Below are positions 47,276 to 60,006 of a stretch of DNA of 64,000 nucleotides, in pieces. Position 1 is the stretch's first letter; each line of letters begins with the position of its first letter. The translations under genes and the position numbers were made by a program. A model generated the notes under the pieces. It saw only the letters and a list, made by a program, of their open reading frames with translations, ran no database searches and was not told where the DNA came from. This DNA is from Datura wrightii (lineage: Eukaryota > Streptophyta > Magnoliopsida > Solanales > Solanaceae): the NCBI GenBank assembly GCA_035772735.1, contig JASDFA010000010.1, positions 94,570,001-94,634,000 on the forward strand, given 5' to 3'.

Positions 47276-48000
47276 TCATAAGATAGCAGTAGTAAAAGAT
47301 TACCCAGCCTACTTCTCCTACCGAAATCAGGAGCTTCCTAGGCTTAGTGGGTTATTACCGATGGTTTGTGGAGGTTTCTATTCTATAGCATCCCCTCTGA
47401 CCAAGTTAACCTACAAGAAGGTGAAATTCCAGTGGTCAGACGAGTGTGAGAAGAGTTTCCAGGAGTTGAAGACTCGACTCACTACCACTCCAGTGTTAAC
47501 CTTACCGGAATGATCAAATGGGTTAGTTTTGTATTGAAATGTCTCAAGAGTTGGACTTGGTTGCATTTTGATGCAGTAGGGCAAAGTGCTAGCCTATGCC
47601 TCCAGCCAGCTCAAAGTCCATGAGAAGAACTATTCGACTCATGACTTGGAGCTAGAAGAGGGGATATTCGCATTGAAAATATGGACACACTACTTGTATG
47701 AGGCTCACATGGATGTGTTCACAGATCACAAGAGCCTTCAGTATGTGTTCAGCAAGAAGGAATTAAACCTGCGTTAGAGACGGTGGTTGGAACTGCTAAA
47801 GGATTATGACATGAGTGTGTTGTATCACCCAGGTAAGGCCAATGTGGTGGCTAACGCCCTAAGCAGATGGTCTATGGGAAATGTATCTCACATTGAGGAA
47901 AACAAAAAGGAGCTAGCAAAAGAAGTTCACCGACTAGCCCGGTTAAGGATGCAACTAGTAGACTCAGCTAAAGGTGGGGTAGTAATGCAAACTGGGTCAG
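47276..48000 (+). pseudogene. Element B: RNase H
   Basis: Blocks SPLTKLTYKKVKFQW, a degraded first-Asp motif, KVLAYASSQLKVHEKNYSTH, HMDVFTDHKSLQYVF and NVVANALSRWS (Asp to Asn in the last acidic motif). A frame change lies near 47310-47390 and a TAG at 47775. Confidence 0.8.
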
Positions 48001-48990
48001 ATTCATCATTGGTAGTTGAACTTAAATCCAGAAAAGATGAAGATCCTGTTCTACTTAAACTTAAAGAAGCAATTCTCATAAAGGAAGTTGAGGCTTTCTC
48101 CCAAGGGGGAGATGGGGTGCTTCATTACCAGGGAAGGTTGTGTGTCCCAGATGTTGGTGAGTTGAGATGGTGGATACTGGCTGAGGAACATAGCTCGAGA
48201 TACAACATTCACCTCGGTGCTACCAAAATATATAGTGATTTGCAGGATATTTATTGGTGGAATGGCATGAAAAGAGACATTGTTGAATTTATAGCTAAGT
48301 GCCTAAACTGCCAGCAAGTCAAGGTAGAGCACCAGAGACCAGGAGGTATGACCCAGGATATCAACATACCCGCATAGAAGTGGGAATAAGTGAACATGGA
48401 CTTCATTACGGGTATACCTCTGACTCGTCGGCAGCATGACTCTATCTGGGTAGTAGTAGACCGGATGACTAAGTCAGCATATTTCCTCCCAGTCAACACC
48501 ATAGATTTAGCTGAGGACTATGCTAAACTTTATATTCAGGAGCTGGTTAGACTTCATAGGGTGCCATTGGCCACTATTTAAGACAGGACTACTTGGTTCA
48601 CCTCCCATTTCTAGAAGTCTTTTCAGAAGGGACTTTGCACTCAGGTGAAGCTCAGTACATCTTTTCACCTAGAAATAGATGGGCAAGCTGAGAAGACTAT
48701 TAAGACTTTAGAACATATGCTAAAAGTGTGCGCGATCGGTTTAAGGGTAATTGGATGACCATCTACCTCTTATCGAGTTTGCGTACAACAAAAGCTATAA
48801 TTTTAGCATCCACATGGCCCTATTTGAAGCATTGTATGGTATAAGGTGTAAGTCTCCTTTAGGGTGGTTTGAAGTTGGTGAAGCTACCTTGATAGGGCCA
48901 GACTCGATTCATGAGGCAATGAAGAAAGTTCAGCTCATCTGGGAAAGGTTGAAAAGAGCTTAGAGCCGCCAAAAAACTTATGCCGATGTG
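48001..48990 (+). pseudogene. Element B: integrase
   Basis: The HHCC finger (HSSRYNIHLGATK, then CLNCQ) is intact at about 48189-48320. The core starts VNMDFITGIPLTRRQHDSIW, the second Asp is in DRTTWFTS, and the Glu in DGQAEKTIKTLE. A TAG/TAA occurs at 48375, 48387, 48579 and later. A frameshift near 48740 separates the MALFEALYGIRCKSPLGWFE block (48751-48963). Confidence 0.82.
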
Positions 48991-49021
48991 CGGAGAAGAG
49001 AGTTGGATTTTACATTTGATG

Positions 49022-49439
49022 ACTGGGTATACTTTAAAATTTCTCCCATGAAAGGGGTGATGAGGTTTGGAAAGAAGGGGAAACTTAGTTCGAGTATGTG
49101 GGACCTTATAGAATTTTGAGGCATATAGGCAATGTGGCTTATAAACTAGAGTTACCTTTAGAACTACAAGTTGTACACCCAGTTTTCCATGTGTCACTAT
49201 TGAAGAAGTGCATCGGAGATCCAACCTCAGTTGTGTCATTGGACAGTGTAGGAATAAAAGATAGTCTCTCATATGAGGAAGTACAAGTCCGGATCCTTGA
49301 CCATCAGGTGCGTAAGCTGAGGAACAAGGAGATAGCTTCAATTAAAGACTTATGGAGAAATCAGCAAGTTGAGGGAGCTACATGGGAGGCCAAAGCAGAT
49401 ATGATGGCCAAATACCCACACTTGTTCCCTATCGTTTAG
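49022..49439 (+). pseudogene. Element B: integrase C-terminus and chromodomain-like segment
   Basis: ISPMKGVMRFGKKGKL precedes a one-base loss near 49092. From 49098 GPYRILRHIGNVAYKLELP, HPVFHVSLLKKCIGDP, EEVQVRILDHQVRKLRNKEI and WEAKADMMAKYPHLFP run to a TAG at 49437. This is the best-preserved chromodomain-like tail in the window. Confidence 0.8.
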
Positions 49440-49684
49440 CACAGCTTGAGATAATAGTTTTAACCCTAGAACTCAGTTTAGTTTTCATGACTTATTTCAG
49501 ATGTTCAAGTCTCCTTTATATTTTTTTAATGTATATATGATAAGTAAATTTAGTTTAGTTATTTATTTTGAATCAGAGGTAGTCATTCGGCAATTTTTGA
49601 GTTAAATGAGCAGTATTTGGAAATTTCAATTTTCTATTTTTCTACTTCCTATGTGGTTTCTAACATTCGAGGACGAATGTTTAC

Positions 49685-49694
49685 AAAGGGGAGA
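49685..49694 (+). promoter_or_regulatory. Polypurine tract of element B
   Basis: AAAGGGGAGA, three bases before LTR2. Confidence 0.85.
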
Positions 49695-49697
49695 TAT

Positions 49698-52162
49698 TGT
49701 AATGCCCCGGGAATTAAAAATCTAATTCCAGGACTTAAATCAGAAAATATGGAGAAAAAGCTGCAGAATTATCTCAGGACGACCCACCTGATGAGTCATC
49801 GTGAGACCAAACGACTCAGTAGGTCGATCGTAGGAAGGAGGAAGGGAAAGGTTAGCAGTGTTCCTAACGGTCGATCTCACGAGTCGTTATCAGGCAAAAT
49901 GACTCGTTGGGTCACTCGTTATCAGACCGGGATCAAGAAACTTGAGAAGTTGGCAGTGTTCTTGACCGGTGGCCACCACGATTCGTCGTCAGTGGGAAAG
50001 ACTCTTTGGGTGACCCGTTACCAGCCTTGTATTATTTTCCCAACGTGTGAGAATGGTGACCACGAGTCGTGTACAGTGAGCACGACTCATTAAGTCACTC
50101 GTGGTCACCCACTGGAGATTCCAGGCAGTGTTCCTGACGGGCATGAAAACGAGTCATTTTCAGACACCACGATTCGTTAGGTCACTCGTTAAGGATACCA
50201 GATAGTTTTTCTCATCAAATTTCTAAGGGCTATTTAGTAATTTCCTATTCTCCTAAGCTTTAAACTACCTCATTTTGAGCGGAAAATCAGACCTATTAGA
50301 GGGTTTTGACGGTTCCTCCCCTGATTCTCACGATTATCCTCAGGAAACTTATCGAAAGTCCTCTCTAGAAACTCTCAAGAAAGCTTAGAATTCTCATCTG
50401 TTGCAGTAGTTCAACTGCTCTTCTCTGGATTAATTTTAGTCAGGTATGTGGGAATTCAACAAGGGAATTGTTCTTTCCTTGTGTACCCCGAAAACCCTCT
50501 ACTAGCTCTCTATCAGTTTTAGCCTTGAGTTTTCGAATGCAAGCAAATCACATGATATATTTCGTTAATTTCACATAGAATGATATCCTTGTCTGCTATT
50601 GATATGATTCCTGTTAGTTTTTACTGAAATTATTGAGGTTCTTGAAATAGTGAACTTTAGCCCTAATATTTGAGTAATGATTTTGCTTATTAAATTTCAT
50701 CTAGTGAATGAAGAATGTTTTGGGCTGAATTTTCCTAGAAATTCTTACAATATATTTATTGAGCAATTATTTCACTAATAAGAATGATTTTAGCCTTTTT
50801 GGATGAAATTTCTTTAATTCTTGAATTGTTGCCATATTATGAAATTATCGTATTATTGGGATAAGTTGAGTTCTCTATTAGCTGCTAGTAGTTCAGAACA
50901 GTTAGAACATAGAGTCTCTTTAGAATCTTTTAGAAAATGGTCAACTGATCAGTTTGACTTCAGTCTTATCCTAAGGTGTCAGTGGTGCCTCTTAGTTATC
51001 AGAATCAAAATCAGATTATAGTTATTTGGCCCATTAAGCGTCCATGACATTCAAGTTATATATCTCTGACCAGCACCAGGACCGCAGTTCTGTTACAACT
51101 TGTTCTTAGACGGTTACAACGCTTCCATATAAGAAGCTCTGACCAGTCAAGATCCAAGTTTCAGAATATGGTCCTATAAGACTTTCAGGGTACATGCAAC
51201 TATATGTACCTGGCTAGTCTTGGACCTCAGCTTTGAGCTATTAGCTTAGTATAGCAGTTTAGGTTTTCCAATGGAAGTAGAACTTAGCACCGAGCGGGCC
51301 GGCGTTCCAGCACACCCAGGTTCCCAAAACTACGTTGCCGGCGTAGGTTACAGATTATTGTCCAGATTGGCCCCATACTTTTGTGATCACCCAGTTCATG
51401 CCTCTATACCTTGGCAAGGTATATCGGGTCCTACCGGTGGGGTGTATACATCAGACTCCACATCTAGCTCACGTGGCTATATATCGGTTATAGACTCTCC
51501 CACTAGTCAGTTCAGTCCAGTTTCAGAATAAGCAGCTCAGTTCAGTATAGTATCTCAAATTAAGGATTATAGACTTAGGGCATGCTTTGACCATAAGACA
51601 GGGTCATCTTGATCGTTTTAGATTATATTAGTACTTCAGTTCAGCTTACTTGTTGGGCATTGCGTGTCATTTCAGTTTAAATTTTATATTCATTTATTTT
51701 TTCCCACTTACTTGATACATTCAATGTACTGACGCATACTTTTATGTTGTATCATTTCATGATACAGCTGCAGGTTTCTCGGACTCAGCACTGTTAGTTG
51801 CTGTAAATCAAATTTTCCGCCTCAGCTATGAAGTGTAAGTCCTCATCATCCGAGGGCATTATTTCTTCCATTCAGTCATTTATTAGTTTCAGTTAGACTT
51901 TGAGTTATCTGGGGGCTTGTCCTAGCATCTCTCCTCACTTAGATGGCTTTCAGACAGATATGATTTTCAGATTTATCAATATTATTCAAGTATTTTGAAC
52001 TTTACGTTCTCAGACTTGTTTTTCATAAATGCTTTATGATATTGTTTCAAAGTTCTGCTATGCATGATTTCTCAGAATGTTAGTGAATGATAGACCAAGG
52101 GTTGACTTGGGGTCACTTGTGACTTTAAGTACTGTGTTACGTCCAGGGTGTAGGCTCGGGTC
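49698..52162 (+). repeat. LTR2 of family B (3' LTR, last bases lost)
   Basis: It starts TGTAATGCCCCGGGAATT. It follows LTR1 except for about 0.6 kb extra (about 50738-51328) and stops at TAGGCTCGGGTCTTTA, a few bases short of the expected GTGACA end, where it meets the D relic. Confidence 0.87.
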
Positions 52163-53052
52163 TTTATATTGTTTGTATCATCTAGTTTGGGTTAAGGATT
52201 CTACGTACGAGACCCCAACTCTTTAGTAAGATTCTATAATATGTGAGTATCCAGAAGTGTTTCATGATGATCTACTAGGATTCCCTCCTGAGTGGGAGAT
52301 TTATTTTTGTATTGACCTTCTCCCAGATACGTAACATACATCTGTTTCTCCTTACAGAATAGCTCCAGCGAGCTAAAGGATTTGAAAAAGCAATTGAAAA
52401 TTTTCCTAATAAGGATTTCACCAGGCCTATTAAATTCCCATGGGGTGCTCTAGTTCTCTTTGTTCCAAAGAAGGATGGTTCCCTTAGAAAGTGCATTGAT
52501 TATCAGTAGTTGAACAAGGTCACAATCAAGAAAAAGAATCCCCTTACTGGGATTGATGACTTGTTTGATCAACTTCTGGGTGTTAAGTGCTTCTCGAAGA
52601 TAGACCTCAAATTCGGCTATCATCAGCTCAGAGTTAGAGAGAGTGACATCCTGAAGACAGCCTTCAGGACTCAATATGGTCACTATGAGTTCGTAGTTAT
52701 GTCTTTTGGACAAACAAATAATCCTACAACTTTAAAGGATTTAATGAATAGGGTGTTCAAGCAGTATTTGGATATGTTCGTGATTGTCTTCATAGATGAT
52801 ATTCTCATATACTCTCAGAGCAAGGAGGCAAATGCCAATCATTTAAGGATTGTGTTGCTGACTCTTAGGGATCATCAACTGTTCGCTAAATTCAGCAATT
52901 GTGAATTTTGATTGAACTCAGTAGCATTCTTGGGTCATGTGGTGTCTAGCAATGGTGTGTAGATGGACTCTCAAAAGATAGAGGTAGTGAAAAATTGGCT
53001 TAGATCAGTTAGTCCTTCGGATATCAGGAGCATCTTAGGTTTAGCTGGCTAC
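52163..53052 (+). pseudogene. Family D: protease end and reverse transcriptase relic
   Basis: It enters in the middle of pol (YHLVWVKDSTYETPTL to a TAG). A GFPPEWEIYFCIDLLPDT block is followed by RT. The part 52510-52911 has NKVTIKKKNPLTGIDDLFDQL, FSKIDLKFGYHQLRVRESD, MSFGQTNNPTTLKDLMN (Ala-Pro changed to Asn-Pro) and an intact FIDDILIYS at about 52792. The reading continues to SILGLAGYM, where a deletion begins. Confidence 0.8.
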
Positions 53053-53640
53053 ATGGTAAGGTAATAACGTATACCTCTAGACAACATAAGACTCATGAGA
53101 AGGATTACCCGATGCATCACCTAGAGTTGGCATCCATAGTGTTTGCTTTAAATATTTGGAGACACTACTTGTATGGGTTGCGTGTGGATCTGTTCACAGA
53201 CCATAAGATCCTTCAGTATGTGTTCACTCAGAAGGATATGAATTTCCGGCAATGGAGATGGCTAGGGTTTCTCAAGGATTATGAAATGAGTGTCCTTTAT
53301 CATCCTAGCAAGGCCAATATAGTGGCAGATGCTCTAAGCAGGCTGTTGATGGAGAGTGTGTCTCATGTTGAGGATGGGAGGAAGGATTTAGCAAAGGATG
53401 TCCACAAGCTCGCTCATATAGGGGTTTACCTACGGATTCAGCGGATGGTAGCGTGATTATTTAGAATGGGCCAGAATCTTCATTGGAGACTAAGGTCAAG
53501 GCTAGGAATGATGAGGATCCTATCTTTGTAAAGTTGAAGGAAGTTGTCCAGAATCAAAAAGTGGAGGTTTTTTCTCGAGGGAGATGGTGTACTTCGATAT
53601 CAAGGTTATTTGTGTGTTTGAGGTATTAATGAATTGAGAC
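53053..53640 (+). pseudogene. Family D: RNase H relic, 5' part deleted
   Basis: After GY the sequence resumes at KVITYTSRQHKTHEKDYPMH, so roughly 0.25 kb covering the RT connection and the first RNase H acidic motif is missing compared with 47330-47590. The remaining blocks are HHLELASIVFALNIWRHYLY, VDLFTDHKILQYVF and NIVADALSRLL (53112-53456), then decayed spacer. Confidence 0.78.
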
Positions 53641-54440
53641 AGCGGGTGTTGCATAAGGCTCCTGGCTCTCAGTGCTCAATTGATTCAGGTACACCAAGAT
53701 GTACCATCAACTACGAGAATTTTATTAGTGGAACGACATGAAAAAGGACATAGCGGAGTTTGTGGCTATGTTTTTGAATTGCCAACAGAAGAAGGTTGAG
53801 CATTAAAGACCTGGAGCTATGCTTTAGGATATTAGAATTCCTTATTGGAAGTGGGAAAAGATCAACATGGACTTCATTATAGGCTTGCCTTGTAGTCACC
53901 GACAGTATGACTCTATATGTGTGATTGTGGACAGGTTGACCAAATCAACCCATTTCTTATCGGTCAAAACTATTAATTCAGTAGAGGATTATTCCTAATT
54001 GTACATTCAGGATTTGGATCAGTTGTATTGAGTTACTTTGTCCATCATCTCAAATAGGAGTATTCAGTTCACCTCTTAGTCTTAGAGATCATTTCTGAAT
54101 GGACAAGGTGATCAGGTGAAGCTTAGAATGGTTTTTCACCCACAAATAGATGGTCAGGTCGAGCGGACCATTTAGACTCTTGAGGACATGTTGAGAGTGT
54201 GGGTAATTAATTTCAAGAGTAGTTGGGATGATCATTTTCCTCTCATCGAGTTTTTTTTACAATAATAGTTACCACTCCAGCATTCAGATGGTTCCATTTG
54301 GGGCTCTTTATGGGTGGAGATGTAGATCGTCTATTGGATGCTTTGAGGTAGGTGAGGCTACGTTGATCGAAACAGATTCAGTTCATGAGGACATGGATAA
54401 TGTTCAACTTATTAGGGAATGGATAAAGACAGCTTAAAGT
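53641..54440 (+). pseudogene. Family D: integrase relic
   Basis: Zinc-finger remnants lie near 53660-53790, then INMDFIIGLPCSHRQYDSIC, LTKSTHFLSVKT, SNRSIQFTS (Asp of the second motif lost) and FHPQIDGQVERTI with the Glu preserved. The last open piece, 54228-54437, has SSIQMVPFGALYGWRCRSSIG. Stops and indels are numerous. Confidence 0.75.
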
Positions 54441-54922
54441 CGTCAGAAATCTTATGTGGATTTACTCGGAGAGAGCTTGAGTTTGAGGTGGATGATTGAG
54501 TGTTTCTAAAGGTGTCCCCCTTAAAGGAAGTGATGAGGTTTGGAATGAAGGGAAGCTTAGTCCCTTATAAGTTGGTCTTCATAAGATTCTGAGGCGAGTT
54601 AGCAAGGTGGAATATGAGTTGAACCTACCAGTGGAGTTAGCTTCGGTACATCCATTTTTTCATGTATCTTTATTGAAGAAATGCATTGATGACCCGGCCT
54701 TAGTTTTTATGGTGGTGAGCATAGGTGTGAAGGATAGCCTTACCTATATGGAGGTTCACGTTGAGATCCTTAATCTCAAGTTCAGAAGTTGAGGAACAAG
54801 AAAGTATCTTCAATAAAGGTTTTGTGGAGGAATCTACTTGTTGAGGGAGATACATGGGAAGCCAAAGCAGATATGATGACTAGATATCCGCATCTTTTCC
54901 CTTCTGGCTCAGTTCCAGCATG
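54441..54922 (+). pseudogene. Family D: integrase C-terminus and chromodomain-like relic
   Basis: 54607-54792 reads YELNLPVELASVHPFFHVSL and LLKKCIDDPALV. After a frame change the REIHGKPKQI and RIFSLLAQF pieces reflect the same C-terminal block as in family B in another frame. Confidence 0.7.
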
Positions 54923-55146
54923 AAGTATCAGTTTCATCCTTAGTACTCTATTCAGTTTCATGTCAAGTTCATGCCTCTAAGTTCCTTTCATATCCTTGCA
55001 TGTGTGTATGATTCATGTCAGTTTTGTATATTAGTCAGGAGTCAGTCACTTTGTCAGTTTTCAGCTTCAGTTGTTTAGTTTTGGGATTGCCGTTCTTTCC
55101 CCAGCCTTTCAGTGTTCTTATCCTACATTTGAGGATGAATGTTCCT
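54923..55146 (+). other. 3' untranslated segment of family D
   Basis: About 0.22 kb of T-rich sequence between the pol relic and the PPT. I see no gene in it. Confidence 0.6.
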
Positions 55147-55156
55147 AAGGGGGAGA
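55147..55156 (+). promoter_or_regulatory. Polypurine tract of family D
   Basis: AAGGGGGAGA, three bases before the LTR. Confidence 0.85.
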
Positions 55157-55159
55157 TAA

Positions 55160-57561
55160 TGTGACACCCTAAAAGTTCCTAAGACTAGATTCGAAATCTT
55201 AAACATGTTCAGCATGTAAAGTCTAGAAATTTTCTCAGAATGACTCATTGTACGAGTCGTGTTAGAGTAACAAGTCATGGGATGAGTCATGGCTAAGTAT
55301 ACAATCTGTTCTCTTAAACCACGACAGCACACAATGATTCATGGTAGGAAGGTACGACTCATGGTTATAAGTCATGGTCCTTATCTATAGACGAGAGCCC
55401 AGGATGACAAGGCATGGTATGACTCATATGTTCCTTTAACGGGTCATGTTAAAGAGTCATTGTACATCTCTAGGTTTCTAGGGGATATAGTATGAGAGTA
55501 TGACTCATCATAAGAGACAATGAGTCGTTGGAAGAAGTAGAAACAGATGGGTTCAACGACCCTTCGTCACAAGGTACAACCCATTATCTGGGTCTGTTGG
55601 GAAATTTCAGGAGTTAGTCTTGAGAATAGAAGTGACGACAAGAGGAAACCATGAGTCGTGGTTTTGAGGTATGACTCGTGGTACGAGTCATTACGACTAG
55701 TAGTGGGTAATTTTCTGTCGAGTCTTTAATGGTATTTTTGTAATTCCTAAGCTCATAACTCTTTAATGAAATTGTTTTAAGCCTAAAAAGAGTGTGTTAA
55801 GATGGTTTATCCTATCTCAAGTCATTACGCTCCCATGCATGCAATGTATTAAGAGCCCTATTCAAGATCAAGCTAGAATTGTTCCAATTTCTTCTCCAAT
55901 TCTCTTGGGCTTTCAAGGATAGTTTGAGAATAAGTTTACCTAGGTATATAGGGCTATGAATGAGAGTTTTCTTTCACTCTCATGCCAAAACTTCTTCTCA
56001 AAGTTCATGAATTCAAGTTTAATTAAGTGTATGGATTTCGAGGGTTTTAATCCAATTTTGTGAAATTCTGTATGATGTGTTTATGGGTCTAATCCCCTTA
56101 TATTATAAAGTTTGTTTTAATTCTAATGGTAATATTTTACACACAAATTCATTATAAATTCATGATTTCAAGATATTACAATTTATGCCCTATTATCCAA
56201 GTTTTGTGAAATGTCAAGCTTATGATTCATGATCTCATGTATGATGAGATGTCTAGCATGAATGAATGTTTTCAATTTTTTCATGTACAAATCCATAATT
56301 TTGACTTATTATTTTTATTCCAAGTACGCAGGATTTTATGATTTGGGCAAACCCACACAAGTTAAGTTTGTTTTCATGATTTAGTCAAGGCTAATAAGAA
56401 CAACTTATTGAATGTTTTGGAGTCAGCACTCCCAAGCAGCTTATGATATGTTTTGGTGTTAAGAATCCAAATGTTAAGTTTTTAGGCTATGTATAGATTA
56501 TGATTTCAGCTTTGTTAAAAAATAATGTGAGCATTATGCATGTGTCTGGGATTATTGTATAGCACCGAGAATGATAGTTGGGGCATCACGTAAGCTCTAT
56601 CGTGATGGTGTTAGTTATGACGAGTCTTCCATTGTTCCTCATAATTTTAGATATTTATATTCATGACTTATGATGTTATGTTGTACAGTAGATTTAACCA
56701 AATGATCAGTTTATGTGTTTTACTTACGATTTCAGTTATGACCAGTCATATGGTTTATATTTCTAAATATTGGGTCACTATGTTTAGTTAGGATAATCAA
56801 CTTATGACTATTTAAATCTTAGATATAGTTTTCAGCATGTAGTCCTTACCCTAATGATCTAACTAATTTATAATTATATGCATAATTTCAATTAATATTT
56901 GCTAAGCATGATTTTACTTACCTTGAATACTTATTATATTCAAAGTACTGACCACATGCTTTATGCTATATCATTTCATGATATAGGTTCAGGTGATCAG
57001 GTTTAGTCCCACCGATAGCTCGATCCATCTTAGTCCAGTTAGCCCTGCTATGCATGATTTCAATTAATATTTGTTAAGCATATTTTTACTTACCTTGCAT
57101 ACTCAGTACATACAAAGTATTGACCAGATACTCTATGTTATATCATTTCATGATACAGGTTCAGGTGATCTAGTTCAGTCCTGCCGATAGCTGCTCCTAT
57201 CTCAGTCCAGTTAACCATGATATGTGAGTCCTCATATTCCAGGGATATTCAATTAGTTATGTTGATCATTTCAATTTTGTTTCAGACTTAGAGATAGCTA
57301 GGAGGTTGTCCTAGCATCTCATCAGTTAGTAGAGATTTTTCTGTCATAGACTAGTATGTTCAATTTTGAGGTTCAGTGTTGTGATGTATCGTTTGATATA
57401 CGCTTGTGTTATCTAGACTTCTGCTTATTCATGTTTATGTTATCAGTTTTCTCTTTAGTATATTCTCTTTAGTTGCAATATTCATGCCTTGGGTCATCTT
57501 GGAGCCATTCGTGATTCTAGATCCTGTATTTCAATTCAAGATCCTAACTCGGGTCATGACA
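55160..57561 (+). repeat. 3' LTR of family D (2402 bp, complete)
   Basis: It starts TGTGACACCCTAAAAG after a PPT and ends GGGTCATGACA directly against the satellite anchor CATTATAAG. It contains scattered GAGTCATG/ACGAGTC motifs in its first 0.6 kb and the 172-bp tandem duplication near its end. Its last 0.9 kb is homologous to 1-894. Confidence 0.9.
56881..57224 (+). repeat. Tandem duplication inside the complete LTR D
   Basis: Two copies with period about 172 bp (CATAATTTCAATTAAT at 56881 and CATGATTTCAATTAAT at 57053), the same arrangement as at 219-560. Confidence 0.72.
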
Positions 57562-58928
57562 CATTATAAGCTAGTCATGAAATAGGAAACTTATAACTTT
57601 AATTATAGGATGATGTTCTTTTTGGAAAAGATCTAAATTTGAATTCTACTGCTCAATTTATTGTTTGTTATTTACTTATCTATTTTTGACTATGACATAA
57701 AATTAATTGTTATACTTAAGTTGGAGCTCTGTTGATTGTCAAGACTAAAAGTAAGTCTTTTTCCTAGTGATGCGAGTATGATTGGACCTAAGTCAACAAA
57801 GGAAAAAATGGATCAATCTTGTTAAATATAAGAGCAATTTGTCTCCTAGTTCCCTGTTTTTCTGAACTTATTAATTAGTAGTGAAATTGTAACAAAATTT
57901 ATATATTTCCCAATTGAAAAAGTTAATAAGTGAAATTTTTATTGAACTGGAGACAATTTAAGTTAAATGTATTACTCATCAAGAGAATGGCCTTGCAACT
58001 AAAATATCATAAGATAAAAATGGTCATTCCATAAGAAATTCAAGTAAAATATAGGCGGACTACCAATTTTACAAAACTAGCAATCTACAATCTTGAACAA
58101 ATCACCCCTTTAAGCTTCACAAGCAATGTTAGAAGAATAAGGAGTTATTATTGGTAAAGTTTGAGAACAAGTAGAGGTTTTTGTTGTGTTTGTACAACAC
58201 AGTGACAAAGAAAGAGATCTAGTAGTAACGCTGAAAAATGGTGGCAGTGCGCGATAAATAATTATGTTAAATGAATTGAAAACGAACATATGAGATCCAA
58301 CGCATATTTTGTGAGTATTTATTTAGTTAGTATACTCATCCGAATTAGAAAAACACTACGTGAAAGGTGATAGACTAAAATTCTGGCTAAAGACTTACTA
58401 GTTATTGATTGATTAATGATATTCTTTTGTGTAGTCGGGATTACTATCCATTGCATAAATAGGTTTATTGTATAAAACCTAAAATTTTACAATGGTAACT
58501 AGGTTTTGGGGGTAATCGAGGTGTGGTGATTAGTTTGGGCAAAGATCAACAAATGTTTTGGTCTACATGCTTCCTCTAACCAATACATGTATATGGTACC
58601 TCTATCCATTAAAGTTTTGACATATGAAAAGAAATCATAGTGTTTTTCCTCTATAAGAATTTGAACATTTGACTACATGACTCATATACTTTATTGACGG
58701 CATATAACACCGTCCTTTTGTGAAATCTTAAAAGGATACATATAATAAGATTGAATGGAGTTAAATATAATATCCTTCATATATAATTAAAATGACAACA
58801 ATGACGTATATAGATGAACAATGAGAATGAGATTCATAACTAGGAAATGCTATTAAATGACAAGATGAAAAAATAAAAGTATTATATGCTTAATTAACTT
58901 CCTTAGCATGTCCATCATTCTCTTCTCC

Positions 58929-59916
58929 ATCAATGTTATAATTACAAGAAATTTCATTTTCATTGAGTTGTTTTTTTCTTTCACTAAGGCTATATCTCTT
59001 ATCAGCAAATAACTTTAACACACCATTAATTTTTCTAACATCATGTTTGTCGAATCGATTTTTTGCCTCAATAATTTAGTTGAAGAGGTTCTCCATTTCC
59101 TTCTCCTTAGCCGATTTCTCTGTTTTGTTAATATAATTTTCATGGGCATTCACTATTAATTCAAGGTAGTTCTCATGCTTTACCGACTTGTTCAGCCTTT
59201 TGTTCTTACAAAGAGCTATATAATCTTTTACTATATATTTATCCTGAGATAGAGATGCCAAAAGCATTGTTTACTCCTAGAGTAAAAACAATTAGACCGA
59301 TTCCTATATCACATAGAATAGACATCGCTTTTTCTTACTAATATAGTTATTCTAATGTCTTATCTAGAATTAAATATTTTGTTATAGATCGACATTCCTA
59401 GTAGTAGTAACCCCCTTTCTTCTTCTTCTTCTTGTTTTTTAACCAAATATGAATAGAAATGGGGAATCTCGATATAATAATGGAAAGTTTTATTTTAGAT
59501 AAGTCATTAGATTAACTATGCAAGCAAGCAAAAGAGATATCTATTCTATGTGATATAGAAATTGGTCTAATAATTTTTACACCAGGAGTAAGCAATGCTT
59601 TTGGCATCTCTATCCCAGGCTAAAGATATAGTAAATGACTATTTATTTTTTTATAAGAATGAAAGACTAAACAAGTCATTCAAGCATGAAAACTACCTTG
59701 AACTAACAGTAAATGCCTTATGAAAATTATGTTAACAAATTAGAGAGACTGGTAAAGGAGAAGAAAACAGAGAACCTCTTCAACCAAATTGTTGAGACAG
59801 AAAAACAATTTGATAAACATGATGTTAGAGAAATTAATGGTTTATTAAAGTTATCTGTCATTAAGAGGAAAAACCTTAACTCAATGAAAATAAAATTACT
59901 TCTGGTTACAACATTG
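58929..59916. repeat. Foldback of the second array
   Basis: The left arm ends near 59396 and the right arm starts near 59460, with a TTC-rich loop. It has the same design as in the first array. Confidence 0.85.
59076..59267 (-). pseudogene. Coding-like fragment, left arm, second array
   Basis: A 63-codon frame homologous to 19437-19628, stopping at the same codon. Confidence 0.38.
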
Positions 59917-59919
59917 TAG
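59595..59919 (+). pseudogene. Coding-like fragment, right arm, second array (frameshifted)
   Basis: The ATG at 59595 starts the usual reading (MLLASLSQAKDIVNDY), but one extra T at GCCTTATG (59716) closes the frame after about 41 codons. The remainder is open in the next frame (59713-59919) and includes ENLFNQIVETEKQFDKHDV. Confidence 0.4.
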
Positions 59920-60006
59920 AGAGAGAGAGGGGGGAGGGGAGAGAGAGAGAGAGAGAGAGAGAAAGAAAAGGAGATAGAGATAGATAGATAGATAGATGGA
60001 TGGATG
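59917..60006. repeat. (GA)n microsatellite, second array
   Basis: A GA tract with a G-rich interruption (GGGGGGAGGGG), followed by (GATA)n and (GATG)n. Confidence 0.9.

Larger units (their letters stand above)
42750..52162 (+). mobile_element. Ty3-type LTR retrotransposon B, LTR to LTR, broken frames
   Basis: LTR1 (42750-44619), PBS, gag-pro in one frame, RT, RNase H, integrase, chromodomain-like end, PPT and LTR2 (49698-about 52162) are all in canonical Tekay/Del order. Many stops and frameshifts make it inactive. The 5' side is continuous with another family-B 3' half rather than with unrelated flank, and the 3' side is fused to a family-D pol relic, so no TSD exists. LTR1 is shorter than LTR2 by about 0.6 kb. 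Confidence 0.88.
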
